A stretch of DNA of 64,000 bases, taken from NCBI RefSeq assembly GCF_000220525.1, contig NZ_AFPK01000071.1, forward strand, positions 33,135 through 97,134, in the 5' to 3' direction. The notes under the pieces are model-generated. The model saw only the letters and a program-made list of their open reading frames with translations, made no database searches and was not told the origin of the DNA. How positions within the stretch are numbered: the first letter of the stretch is position 1; each line of letters opens with the position of its first letter. Source of the stretch: Ochrovirga pacifica. GTDB taxonomy: Bacteria > Bacteroidota > Bacteroidia > Flavobacteriales > Flavobacteriaceae. Positions 1 through 13,194 of this stretch are shown piece by piece. Both the position numbers and the translations under genes were made by a program.

Positions 1-682
1 TTCCTGAAAAACTACCATCATCTCCATAATCTATATTCCCCCAAGCATACACACCATTGGCATCTGGTTCTACAAATTTAAATTCTCCGTCTAACCATAC
101 ATACCCTTCGTAATCTGTTTCTCCAAAAGCCGAAGAGGCAATTAACGGAGCTGTTCCCGGATCCCAACCTTGATGATTTCCAGGCACCGACAACGCAGGT
201 AATTGAGCTGTATATGGTGTAATTGCTATGGTCAGCACATCAGAAACTGATTGTACCGAATTTTGAGAACCAATTGAAGAAACAATTCTAAGTTCTAAAT
301 TTCCTTTTTGAAAAGCAGGCAATCCAACACCAATGGCTAGCGTGTTCAACTGATCTACTGTCCACGTATAAAATGTTTGGTTTGTTGTTTGACCTGCAAC
401 CACAGGAGATTCGAAATTAGTTCCTGCCAAAGCGAGTTCTATGGTATAAGTTACTTCTGTATCATAACCGAAATCACTTGCTTTCCATACAAGCGTGGTT
501 GCTGTTTTGGTCTCGTCTTGAATTTTAAGTTCTAAATCTACACTGCTCGTTGGATTTAGCAACTGCGGCCCTACCACCTGACTTGTATCTAACACCAAGT
601 TAGCGTCTTCGCTACACGAAGCTGTTAGGACCAAAGCCATCATTGCAATTGCTTTTGCTATTTTTATATATGTATTTTTCAT
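1..682 (-). CDS. susE: SusE-like surface starch-binding lipoprotein (partial, 3' end off window)
   Basis: Leftward reading frame open from ATG at 682 to the window edge, so about 227 N-terminal residues are visible. It begins with a lipoprotein signal (MKNTYIKIAKAIAIMALVLT then ASC) followed by SED, an acidic stretch like the surface-export signal of Bacteroidota lipoproteins. An Ig-like beta-rich domain follows (TTLVWKASDFGYD, VTYTIELA, YTWTVDQLN), the pattern of the SusE N-terminal domain, then the beginning of a SusE/SusF carbohydrate-binding module (PGNHQGWDPG). It starts 12 bases after susD, so it is probably cotranscribed with susC and susD. Its role would be starch or maltodextrin binding at the outer face. 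SusE versus another SusE/F-type protein cannot be separated without the missing C-terminus. Confidence 0.5.
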   Translation of the reverse strand, partial: MKNTYIKIAKAIAMMALVLTASCSEDANLVLDTSQVVGPQLLNPTSSVDLELKIQDETKTATTLVWKASDFGYDTEVTYTIELALAGTNFESPVVAGQTTNQTFYTWTVDQLNTLAIGVGLPAFQKGNLELRIVSSIGSQNSVQSVSDVLTIAITPYTAQLPALSVPGNHQGWDPGTAPLIASSAFGETDYEGYVWLDGEFKFVEPDANGVYAWGNIDYGDDGSFSG

Positions 683-694
683 CCTATTTGCTTT

Positions 695-2317
695 TTAGTA
701 TTGATCATTTTGTTTGATGTTTGGATTGGTACTGATAATATTGTTAGGGAACGGAAATAATGCTCTATACTTCCCTACGCTGGCACCCTGAGCTGCTCCT
801 CCTTTAAAAGGCCATAAATAGCTGTTTTCCGTAAACTGATTGTTTCTAATTAAATCCGTTCTTCTTAGTCCTTCCCAATACAACTCTCTAGCTCTTTCAT
901 CCATTACAAAGGCAATGGTTAAATCTCCTGCTGTAATATTTCCTGATGCATCTCCGTAAGCTCTTTCTCTTAATTGGTTGATTAGGTTTACCGCTGTGGC
1001 TGGGCTACCTCCTCCTCCTCTTACCGTTGCTTCTGCATAGTTTAGGTAAATTTCTGCTAAGCGGATAATCGGTAAATCTGTATCCGTATGATTTCCTGTA
1101 GGATCGCTACCTGCCACTCCGTTAACATCTACGTTTTTAAATTTTGTTACAGCATAACCATCCGTAAATTCATTTGCAATGGTTGCAATTTCATAATTCT
1201 GTCCGTCTGTGTAAAACATGGCTCTTGCATCCGCCCAAGTAATAGGTTCACCACCCGTTCTTGTTCCTGTTACTGCATCAGAAAACTTATCAACCAAAGC
1301 TTTAGTAGTTCTTAACCCAGACCAACCACCGTTTACTCCAAATTCAGCAGCATTCATAGACCCCCCAATAGCAGCGTGTATTAAAAAGGTAGTCCCTGCC
1401 CAAGTTTTGCTATTCAATCCATCAAAGTTTAAGGCATAGATAAACTCATTTTGTGCTCCGTTGGTATGGTTGTCTGCCAAAAACAATTCGTCGTACGCAG
1501 ATCCATTTCCATTGGCATCGTTTGTATTGATGATGTAAGATGAGTTGATCACTTTTTCTGAAAAAGAAACACTTTCGTTGTATTTTGCTTCTCCTGTATA
1601 TACCTCTGCATTTAGATACAAGCGAGATAATAATGCCCAAGCTGCTACCCTGTCTACCCTTCCATACTCATTCGTTCCAGACTCTTTTAACAAATCTTGA
1701 ATCTCTAGCAATTCTGCCTCCACAAAATCAAACACCTCTTTTCTGCTATTTTGCAAAGGCAATTCTGTTGAAATCTCTGTGGTAATAGGTACCCCCCCAT
1801 ACAAATCCATTAAATTGTAGTATGCATAGGCACGAATAAATCTTGCTTCAGCAATAAAGTACTGCACTTCATTCGTTCCACTAAATTGAGCAGCATTAGC
1901 AATAAACGAATTGCTAAAAGATACTACCTGAGCCAATCTGTAATACAAAGCTTCTATTAATGTATTGTTAGCAGACCAAGACATTTCGTGTAAATCTGGT
2001 AGTCCTGGGTCTCCCCAACCTACAACTGCAGCATCTGTGGTTAGCTCGTTCATATAAAACAGCATTCTTGAAAACTGAGAAGTCCCTTCATCAATTCCAT
2101 CTATATCAGCCAAACCATCAGGTCCTTTTTGCCCTGTTAGCACTAAACTAGCATATACTTTGGCCAAAGCACTTTTTACGCTTTCTTCATTTGCAAATAC
2201 ATTTTGCTCTGTAAAGCTGTCTGGATCTATTGGATTTTGATCTAATTCGTCTGTACAACTAGAAAGAGCCATAACAGCTATTATTGATACAATCCCTAAA
2301 TATTTATTGTATTTCAT
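695..2317 (-). CDS. susD: SusD/RagB family nutrient-binding lipoprotein
   Basis: A 540-residue surface lipoprotein that caps the SusC transporter and binds oligosaccharide. The signal peptide ends in a lipobox with Cys21 (MALSSC) followed by TDELDQNP, the usual SusD opening. The helical TPR-like core shows the typical stretch FIRAYAYYNLMDLYGGVP near residue 165, and the C-terminal half has the RagB/SusD signature LPIIRLAEIYLNYAEA followed by ERARELYWEGLRRTDLIR. Length matches the family (about 500-600). It lies 11 bases after susC and 12 bases before susE. Substrate is inferred as malto-oligosaccharide from the neighbouring GH65 and GH97 genes. Confidence 0.5.
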   Translation of the reverse strand: MKYNKYLGIVSIIAVMALSSCTDELDQNPIDPDSFTEQNVFANEESVKSALAKVYASLVLTGQKGPDGLADIDGIDEGTSQFSRMLFYMNELTTDAAVVGWGDPGLPDLHEMSWSANNTLIEALYYRLAQVVSFSNSFIANAAQFSGTNEVQYFIAEARFIRAYAYYNLMDLYGGVPITTEISTELPLQNSRKEVFDFVEAELLEIQDLLKESGTNEYGRVDRVAAWALLSRLYLNAEVYTGEAKYNESVSFSEKVINSSYIINTNDANGNGSAYDELFLADNHTNGAQNEFIYALNFDGLNSKTWAGTTFLIHAAIGGSMNAAEFGVNGGWSGLRTTKALVDKFSDAVTGTRTGGEPITWADARAMFYTDGQNYEIATIANEFTDGYAVTKFKNVDVNGVAGSDPTGNHTDTDLPIIRLAEIYLNYAEATVRGGGGSPATAVNLINQLRERAYGDASGNITAGDLTIAFVMDERARELYWEGLRRTDLIRNNQFTENSYLWPFKGGAAQGASVGKYRALFPFPNNIISTNPNIKQNDQY

Positions 2318-2328
2318 TTTTCTACATT

Positions 2329-5235
2329 TTAAAAGTTAACATTTAATCCAAGTACAAATGTTCTTGGTCTAGGATACACATTGTTATCTATTCCTAAATT
2401 TACTTCTGGATCTAAACCACTATAATCTGTTATAGTAAGCACATTTTGTACTGAACCATAAACCCTAACACTTGTTTCTTTATAAAAATCTGGCAACGTA
2501 TAACCTAGTACTACATTGTCTATTTTAAAAAAAGAAGCCTCTTCTATATAATGATCGCTAAACAAGTTGATTTTTTGAAATCCAGTTTGCTCGTAGCTCT
2601 TGTGTATGTTATTTAAAATAGCATTGTCTGTTAGCATATCTGAAAATCCAATGCTAGAAGCCACGTTGTTATACACATAGTTTCCTATGCTAGCTCTGGT
2701 AACCATATTAAAATCAAAGTTTTTATAGGTAATATTGGTATTGAATCCCATAGTAACATCTGCATAAGGGTCTTTGTGCATGTACATGTCTTTGTCATTT
2801 AGCACTCCGTTTCCATCTCTGTCTACATAAGCTCCTTCGATAGGTCTTCCGTTGGTATCGTAAAGTTGCTCAAAAACTAAGTAGTTAAAAGGTGCATATC
2901 CTTGTACATGTGTTTGGATTTTGTTTCCTGTTCCTCCGCTAATATCTCCTGTAAATTGTTGATCTGGTAGTCTAGTGATTTCATTATCATTATAAGAAAT
3001 ATTGTATCCAAAGGCTACGGTTATATCACTCGTAGAGATGGCTTTCCAATTTACATTAAACTCAATCCCTTTGTTTACCATATCTCCTAAGTTTGCAGCA
3101 ATTCTATTTCCAAAATTGGTAAAAGGATCTACTACAGTATTGGCAATAACATCTCTGGTTTCTTTTCTATACACATTTAATGAACCTGATAATTTATGAT
3201 TTAAGAATGCATAATCGATACCCGCATTGTAAGTTCTTCCTACCTCCCACTTTAACTCTTTGTTAACAGGATCGGGTCTGTATGTTTGATAATATTGATT
3301 TCCAAATTGATAGTTTGCTGCAGATGTACTTGCCGTATAGCGAGTTAAGAACATATAATCATTTAATCCGTTTACGTTCCCGACTTCTCCATAACCCAAT
3401 CTTAATTTTAAATCGTTTATAAAATCAACATCTTCTAAAAAACTTTCTTTGTGTAGGTTCCATGCTGCAGCAAAAGAAGAGAAGATTCCCCAACGATCAT
3501 CTGGACTTAATTTAGAAGAAGCATCCGCTCTAACGGTTGCAGTTAACAAATATTTTCCATCAAAATTATAGTTAGCTCTACCAAAGTAAGACAACAGGGT
3601 ACTTCTGTATTTATCTACATATTCAAAATCATTTCCTTGCTCTTCAGCTTCACTATCGTAGTCGTACTTATCTGTTTCAAATTTTTGATAAGAATATCCT
3701 CCCATAACATTTAACCCATGTTTTCCAAAATCTTTTTTATAGGTTAGATAAAAGTCAAACAAGGTGTTTTGTGTATTGTTTCTGTAAGAGGTTCTAGAAC
3801 CATTAAACGTTGCATCTGAGGTCGGAATGCTTTCTGAAGTTACCTTTCTTCCATGAGTATTTGTTAAGTCTACCCCTGTATTGATGGTTGCTGTTAGCTC
3901 TGGTAAAAAATGTAATTTGTAATCAACTTTTGCATTTCCTATAAAACTTCTTACCTCGGAGCTATCATCTACCAAGTTTAACAAAGCTACAGGGTTTGTT
4001 GGCACCAAGTTTAATTGATAACCATTGTCTCCTGTCCACGCATAATATCCATCAAAAATAGAGTTTTCATCACGAACAGCTTGTGTAGGATCAAAACCTA
4101 CAGCAGCCCCAATAGCATCTCTGTTAGCAAAGGTATTCTCTGTAAAACTTCCTCTGGTATTCAACTCTACTTTTAAGTGATCATCTAAAAAAGAAGGCAT
4201 TACGTTTACAGAAGCCGTTGTTCTTTTAAAATTGTCTGTTTTTAAAATTCCATCCTGATCGCTGTAACCTAAAGAAACTCTTAGTGGCATGTTTAAAACA
4301 CTTCCCCTTGCACTAAAATTATGTTGATGACCAATTGCTGTCTGATAAATCTCATCTTGCCAGTTGGTGTTAGCATCTCCTAACTTGGCAATGTCATCTG
4401 CATCTCCTATGGTGTTTATCAACTCTCTAAACGCATCCGCAGTATACACATCAGATTTTTCGGCAGGCGTATATACAGATGTAGCTGCATTGTACGAAAA
4501 TTTAAATCCTCCCTTTTTTCCTTTTTTGGTGGTAATTAAAATCACTCCGTTTGCCCCTCTAGATCCGTATATAGAAGTTGCCGATGCATCTTTTAGTACC
4601 ACCATACTATCTATATCATCTGGATTGATGGTATTTAGCACATCTCTTGCTCCTCCTAAAGTCTCATCACTTAAAGGCAATCCATCTAACACAATTAATG
4701 GTGAGCTAGACAACACTAAAGATCCTGTACCTCTAATTACAATATTTTGTTTGTCTCCTGGTGCTCCACTTGCCGAAGTAACCGTAACTCCAGCTACTTT
4801 ACCAGTAATTAACTGCTGAGGAGATTGTTGTGGACCTGGGTTAAAAGATTTAGATGTGATTAAATCTGCAGAACCTGTTAAATCTTCTTTTTTAGAAGAA
4901 CCATATCCTACACTTAAAGTAACAGCATCTAGACTTGTTACATCTTCTTCTAACAAAATTTCTAATTTTCCGTTTGATGGAATTGTTAGCACTTGTGTTT
5001 TGTAGCCTATAAAAGAGACTTCAATTGTCTTAGGGCTATTTTCTGCTAATTTTAAAGTAAACATTCCTTCAAAATCTGTTACGGTTCCGTTGGTTGTTCC
5101 TTGTACCAAAACCGAAACACCTGCTAAAGGCAAATCCATTGCCTTATCTTTTACCATTCCAGAAACACTTTTTTGTGCCATCATTCCCATCGGAATTAGA
5201 ATAGTAACAAACAATATAATTAACGTTTTTTTCAT
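2329..5235 (-). CDS. susC: SusC/RagA family TonB-linked outer membrane transporter
   Basis: A 968-residue TonB-dependent receptor. Residues 1-20 are a signal peptide. Residues 22-105 form the carboxypeptidase-D-like N-terminal domain (VSGMVKDKAMDLPLAGVSV). The plug carries the SusC hallmarks LSVGYGSSKKEDLTGS, VIRGTGS and DASATSIYGSRGANGVILIT. The rest is a 22-strand barrel ending in aromatic Phe (LGLNVNF), the outer-membrane insertion signal. It heads the susCDE operon, is divergent from the LacI-type regulator, and has a recognisable Bacteroidota promoter upstream. Shorter than B. thetaiotaomicron SusC by a few tens of residues at most. Maltodextrin import is inferred from context. Confidence 0.5.
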   Translation of the reverse strand: MKKTLIILFVTILIPMGMMAQKSVSGMVKDKAMDLPLAGVSVLVQGTTNGTVTDFEGMFTLKLAENSPKTIEVSFIGYKTQVLTIPSNGKLEILLEEDVTSLDAVTLSVGYGSSKKEDLTGSADLITSKSFNPGPQQSPQQLITGKVAGVTVTSASGAPGDKQNIVIRGTGSLVLSSSPLIVLDGLPLSDETLGGARDVLNTINPDDIDSMVVLKDASATSIYGSRGANGVILITTKKGKKGGFKFSYNAATSVYTPAEKSDVYTADAFRELINTIGDADDIAKLGDANTNWQDEIYQTAIGHQHNFSARGSVLNMPLRVSLGYSDQDGILKTDNFKRTTASVNVMPSFLDDHLKVELNTRGSFTENTFANRDAIGAAVGFDPTQAVRDENSIFDGYYAWTGDNGYQLNLVPTNPVALLNLVDDSSEVRSFIGNAKVDYKLHFLPELTATINTGVDLTNTHGRKVTSESIPTSDATFNGSRTSYRNNTQNTLFDFYLTYKKDFGKHGLNVMGGYSYQKFETDKYDYDSEAEEQGNDFEYVDKYRSTLLSYFGRANYNFDGKYLLTATVRADASSKLSPDDRWGIFSSFAAAWNLHKESFLEDVDFINDLKLRLGYGEVGNVNGLNDYMFLTRYTASTSAANYQFGNQYYQTYRPDPVNKELKWEVGRTYNAGIDYAFLNHKLSGSLNVYRKETRDVIANTVVDPFTNFGNRIAANLGDMVNKGIEFNVNWKAISTSDITVAFGYNISYNDNEITRLPDQQFTGDISGGTGNKIQTHVQGYAPFNYLVFEQLYDTNGRPIEGAYVDRDGNGVLNDKDMYMHKDPYADVTMGFNTNITYKNFDFNMVTRASIGNYVYNNVASSIGFSDMLTDNAILNNIHKSYEQTGFQKINLFSDHYIEEASFFKIDNVVLGYTLPDFYKETSVRVYGSVQNVLTITDYSGLDPEVNLGIDNNVYPRPRTFVLGLNVNF

Positions 5236-5255
5236 ACTTTTAAGTTTAGTAATTA

Positions 5256-5274
5256 ACTTATTTTTTTACATCTC
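5256..5274 (+). repeat. 19-bp direct repeat, copy 1 (susC leader)
   Basis: ACTTATTTTTTTACATCTC, identical to 6542-6560 and in the same orientation, so the two copies flank the regulator gene. This copy falls at the predicted start of the susC transcript. Confidence 0.5.
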
Positions 5275-5278
5275 GACG

Positions 5279-5310
5279 TAAACGTAGCTAAAAATAAAAG
5301 TGATGTCAAA
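5279..5310 (-). promoter_or_regulatory. Candidate susC promoter
   Basis: Read on the minus strand there is TTTG (5307-5310), a 20-base spacer, then TACGTTTA (5279-5286), close to the Bacteroidota -33 TTTG / -7 TAnnTTTG pattern. Transcription would begin near 5272, about 37 bases before the susC start. The -7 box lies inside ACGTTTACGT, which resembles the operator-like box further upstream. Confidence 0.5.
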
Positions 5311-5326
5311 TTGGGAAATCAACTAT

Positions 5327-5338
5327 CACGTTTTCGTG
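5327..5338. promoter_or_regulatory. Operator-like inverted repeat between susC and the LacI-type gene
   Basis: CACG-TTTT-CGTG, with ACGTTTTCGT at 5328-5337. A similar ACGTTTACGT is read on the minus strand at 5278-5287, over the susC -7 box. The two box centres are 50 bp apart, near five helical turns. LacI-family proteins bind paired palindromic sites, so the adjacent regulator is the obvious candidate. The assignment is inference. Confidence 0.5.
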
Positions 5339-5447
5339 TTAATAAGTTTTATAAAAAAGTACATAAAAGTAAGTTTTTTAACCATTTCATAATTCAGATA
5401 TTGCTTTTTTATGATTATGTTTATTTTAGCACCTCAAAACTAAAAAT

Positions 5448-6491
5448 ATGTCAAAAAGAATCACTCTTAAACAAATTGCAAAAGAGCTTAATTTATCGAT
5501 TTCTACAGTGTCAAAATCGCTAAGAAACAGCCATGAAATTAGTGAGGAAACTAAAAATTTAGTCCAAGCTTTTGCCAAGTTCTACAATTACAAACCCAAT
5601 AGCATTGCTCTTAATTTAAGAAACAACAAATCTAAAACCATAGGAATTATCATTCCAGAAATAACACATTATTTCTTTTCTAATGTAATTGCTGGTATAG
5701 ATAGTGAAGCAAATAAAAAAGGATACCGTGTTGTGGTAAGTCTTTCTAATGAAACTTTTGATACCGAGGTAATTAATATGGAAACTTTAGCCAATGGAAG
5801 TGTAGATGGCTTTATCATCTCCGTAGCCAAAGAAACCCTACTAAACAAAGACTTTCATCACTTTAAAGAAACCATTAACCAAGGAATGCCTATTGTTATG
5901 TTCGATAGGGTTACCAATGAAGTTGGTTGCGACAAAGTAATTATTGATGACAAAGCCGGTGCAAAAAAAGCAGTAAACAAATTGGTTGGTAGCGGATGTA
6001 AAAAAATAGCCCTTGTAACCACAGAAGACTATATTACCGTAGGAAAACTTAGAACGGATGGCTATAAAGAAGCCTTAGAAGATCATGAAATTCCTTTTGA
6101 CCCAAATTTGTTAATCCGCATTCAAGACCAAGGAGGTGATAAAGATGAAGTTGTTAGAATATTGGAACAAGACATAATTAAACTACTTTATCAGCATCCA
6201 AATATTGATGCCTTTTTTGCTGTAAACGAACTTTCTGCCATTACTGTAATGAAAACAGCCATGAACATGGATTACAAAATTCCTGATGACATTTCAATCA
6301 TTGCTTTTACAGACGGTGTTTTATCAAAATACTCTATTCCAGCCATGACTACTGTTAGCCAACATGCGTTTGAAATGGGAGTTGCATCTGCTAAATTACT
6401 GATAGACAAAATAGAAGAAAACACCAACTCAGAATTCTTTGTTACACAAACCATGGAAGCAACTTTGATTGAAAGACAGACAACTAAATAA
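5448..6491 (+). CDS. LacI-family transcriptional regulator
   Basis: A 347-residue LacI/GalR repressor or activator. Residues 4-23 form the helix-turn-helix (ITLKQIAKELNLSISTVSKS), followed by the hinge helix region (PNSIALNLRNNKSKTIGIII) and a periplasmic-binding-protein-like effector domain to the end. Starts at ATG 5448, preceded by a gene-free divergent region with susC. Genes around it handle maltose, so a maltodextrin or glucose-phosphate effector is likely but unproven. In Flavobacteriia a LacI-type protein in the starch locus is common, unlike the SusR system of Bacteroides. It is flanked by 19-bp direct repeats. Confidence 0.5.
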   Translation: MSKRITLKQIAKELNLSISTVSKSLRNSHEISEETKNLVQAFAKFYNYKPNSIALNLRNNKSKTIGIIIPEITHYFFSNVIAGIDSEANKKGYRVVVSLSNETFDTEVINMETLANGSVDGFIISVAKETLLNKDFHHFKETINQGMPIVMFDRVTNEVGCDKVIIDDKAGAKKAVNKLVGSGCKKIALVTTEDYITVGKLRTDGYKEALEDHEIPFDPNLLIRIQDQGGDKDEVVRILEQDIIKLLYQHPNIDAFFAVNELSAITVMKTAMNMDYKIPDDISIIAFTDGVLSKYSIPAMTTVSQHAFEMGVASAKLLIDKIEENTNSEFFVTQTMEATLIERQTTK

Positions 6492-6541
6492 ACTTTTTTT
6501 GAAATTTTGAAAAAAAACTCTACTTTTGTAGAAATATCGAG

Positions 6542-6560
6542 ACTTATTTTTTTACATCTC
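6542..6560 (+). repeat. 19-bp direct repeat, copy 2 (upstream of MFS gene)
   Basis: Second copy of ACTTATTTTTTTACATCTC, 68 bases before the MFS start. Here it is also bounded by GAGA and TCTC, giving a small inverted repeat around the T tract. Confidence 0.5.
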
Positions 6561-6600
6561 TCAACTAAATTAATAATAAGTCTTGATGAGTCTTCGTACT

Positions 6601-6626
6601 TATCGGCAATAAAATACTATTGCGAT
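6601..6626 (+). promoter_or_regulatory. Hairpin abutting the MFS start codon
   Basis: TATCGGCAATA, loop AAATAC or so, then TATTGCGATA: complementary arms with one bulged base, ending one base before the ATG at 6628. It would occlude the ribosome site if folded in mRNA, or as DNA it could be a regulator site. Confidence 0.5.
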
Positions 6627-6627
6627 A

Positions 6628-7962
6628 ATGAAAAAACGCACACTTCGTTTTACAGAAATATGGAACATGAGTTTTGGGTTCTTGGGCATCCAAATGGGTT
6701 TTGCTTTGCAAAATGCCAATGCTAGCAGAATTCTACAAACGTTTGGTGCAGACATTCATCAATTATCTTGGTTTTGGATTATTGCTCCGCTAATGGGGCT
6801 TATTGTACAACCCATTGTAGGGTACTACAGCGACAAAACCTGGACAAAACTAGGAAGAAGAAGACCTTACTTTTTAGCAGGTGCATTACTAGCCTCAATT
6901 GGGCTAATCTTAATGCCACAAGCCCATTTATTTATTGCTTTTTTACCACCACTCTGGATAGGAGCAGGTATGCTTATGATAATGGATGCATCGTTTAACG
7001 TTGCCATGGAACCTTTTAGAGCATTGGTAGGTGATAATTTGGGAGATCATCAAAAGACTTTAGGATTTAGTATTCAGACTGTATTAATAGGTATTGGTGC
7101 AGTAATAGGTTCGTGGTTACCTTATGTTTTGGCAAAAGGATTAGGACTTACTGCTGTAACCAGTAGCGGTATACCTCAAAATCTTATTGTTTCTTTTATT
7201 ATAGGAGCTATCATCTTAATCGCTTCTGTACTCGTTACAGTATTTACTACAAAAGAATATACTCCAAAAGAGTTAGCTTCTTTTACTGTTAATAAAAACG
7301 AATTAAAAGAAAACAAGCACAAAGCTTTTGGACTACAATCTATTGCTACAGATTTTAAAAACATGCCCAAAACCATGAAACAACTATCAGGAGTTCAGTT
7401 TTTTTCATGGTTTGGTCTCTTTGGTATGTGGGTATTTACTACGCCTGCCATCGCACAACATATATTTAACACAAACGACACACACTCAACACTATATAAC
7501 GAAGCTGGAGATTGGGTAGGAATCATTTTTGGTATTTACAACCTAACCTCTGCTATAGTTGCTTTTTTCTTAACCTCCCTTTCTAAAAAAATAGGGCGTA
7601 AAGAAACACATGCCATCTCGTTATTTATAGGAGGACTAGGTTTGATCTCTATTTTTTTTGCTACCGATAAATATTTTTTAATAGGCAGTATGATTGCCGT
7701 AGGAATTGCTTGGGCTAGTATCCTTAGCATGCCTTATGCAATGCTTGCTGGTGCTATCAACCCAAAAAAAATGGGAGTATACATGGGGATTTTTAACTTT
7801 TTTATTGTCATTCCTCAAATCATCAATGCACTTATTGGTGGACCTATCGTAAAATACCTGTATGGAAATCAAGCAATTTATGCTCTTATAACTGCAGGTG
7901 TGTCTTTTGTTATTGCAGCTATTTTAGCCCTACGTATTAAAGACGTATCGTTTGTAAAATAA
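6628..7962 (+). CDS. MFS sugar transporter (maltose importer, GPH/SLC45-like)
   Basis: A 444-residue, 12-helix inner membrane carrier. After helix 2 it has the loop GYYSDKTWTKLGRRRPYF, the conserved signature of GPH and SLC45-type disaccharide symporters. Position in the locus, after the LacI-type gene and 79 bases before pgmB, and the absence of an ABC maltose system, point to proton-coupled maltose uptake. The ATG at 6628 is preceded by a hairpin. Glucose import is an alternative. Confidence 0.5.
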   Translation: MKKRTLRFTEIWNMSFGFLGIQMGFALQNANASRILQTFGADIHQLSWFWIIAPLMGLIVQPIVGYYSDKTWTKLGRRRPYFLAGALLASIGLILMPQAHLFIAFLPPLWIGAGMLMIMDASFNVAMEPFRALVGDNLGDHQKTLGFSIQTVLIGIGAVIGSWLPYVLAKGLGLTAVTSSGIPQNLIVSFIIGAIILIASVLVTVFTTKEYTPKELASFTVNKNELKENKHKAFGLQSIATDFKNMPKTMKQLSGVQFFSWFGLFGMWVFTTPAIAQHIFNTNDTHSTLYNEAGDWVGIIFGIYNLTSAIVAFFLTSLSKKIGRKETHAISLFIGGLGLISIFFATDKYFLIGSMIAVGIAWASILSMPYAMLAGAINPKKMGVYMGIFNFFIVIPQIINALIGGPIVKYLYGNQAIYALITAGVSFVIAAILALRIKDVSFVK

Positions 7963-8041
7963 CAAGAACTCCACAAATACATAATCAACAAAACATTTAA
8001 CTAAGACAGTATATCTGTGTTTGGTTTAAAAAAACAACAAG

Positions 8042-8695
8042 ATGATCAAAGGATTTATATTCGATTTGGATGGAGTCATTGTAGACACCGCTAAGTACCA
8101 TTATTTAGCATGGAAAGAGCTTGCCAATTCCATTAATATCGACTTTACGGAAACTGAAAACGAACAATTAAAGGGAGTTAGTAGAGCAGAATCGCTGCAA
8201 AGAATTTTAAACTGGGGAAATGTAGAATTATCAGAAACGAAATTTAACCGTATGATGAGCGATAAAAACAAAATATATATAGACTATATAAACAAGATGG
8301 ATGAAACAGATATTTTGCCCGATGTACCAAGAGTTTTAAACTTTTTAAAAACACATAAACAATTAATTGCCCTGGGTTCTGCGAGTAAGAATGCTAAATA
8401 CATTTTAAAAAAACTAGATCTTTTTGATGAATTTCATGTAATTATTGATGGTGCATCGGTTACGAATCCCAAACCTAATCCTGAAGTATTTTTAACAGCC
8501 GCAGAAAAATTGCACGTGTCTCCGATTGATTGTTTTGTATTTGAAGATGCTGAAGCTGGAATAGAAGCCGCTAATGCTGCCCATATGAAAACTATTGGCA
8601 TTGGAGACCCAAAAATTTTAAGTAAAGCCAACAAAATTTTTAGTGATTTTACACAAATCCCAAATGTTTACTTAAAAAACCTAATCTATAAATAG
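8042..8695 (+). CDS. pgmB: Beta-phosphoglucomutase
   Basis: A 217-residue HAD-superfamily enzyme converting beta-glucose 1-phosphate to glucose 6-phosphate. Motif I FDLDGVIVDT carries the nucleophile Asp8 and the acid/base Asp10; a helical cap follows; motif II is the LGSAS stretch; motif III is KPNPEVF; motif IV is FEDAEAGIEAA. Length is normal for the family. It lies 7 bases before the maltose phosphorylase gene, whose product is exactly its substrate, so the two act in sequence in the cytoplasm. Confidence 0.5.
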   Translation: MIKGFIFDLDGVIVDTAKYHYLAWKELANSINIDFTETENEQLKGVSRAESLQRILNWGNVELSETKFNRMMSDKNKIYIDYINKMDETDILPDVPRVLNFLKTHKQLIALGSASKNAKYILKKLDLFDEFHVIIDGASVTNPKPNPEVFLTAAEKLHVSPIDCFVFEDAEAGIEAANAAHMKTIGIGDPKILSKANKIFSDFTQIPNVYLKNLIYK

Positions 8696-8702
8696 AAAAG
8701 AA

Positions 8703-13123
<4,421 letters not shown>

Positions 13124-13153
13124 TCATTTTATTATTTTAGTTTTTTATGTTCA

Positions 13154-13192
13154 AAAGGCTATTCTACTTTTATAGGGAATAGCCTTTGTTTT
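13154..13192. terminator. Bidirectional terminator between GH97 and pirin genes
   Basis: AAAGGCTATT at 13154-13163 pairs with AATAGCCTTT at 13178-13187, followed by GTTTTC. It sits between convergent genes and can serve both. Confidence 0.5.
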
Positions 13193-13194
13193 CA

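Noticed and set aside
4364..4819. 151-codon open frame antisense to susC
   Set aside because: Overlaps the plug domain coding of susC in full and shows no domain or composition of a real protein.
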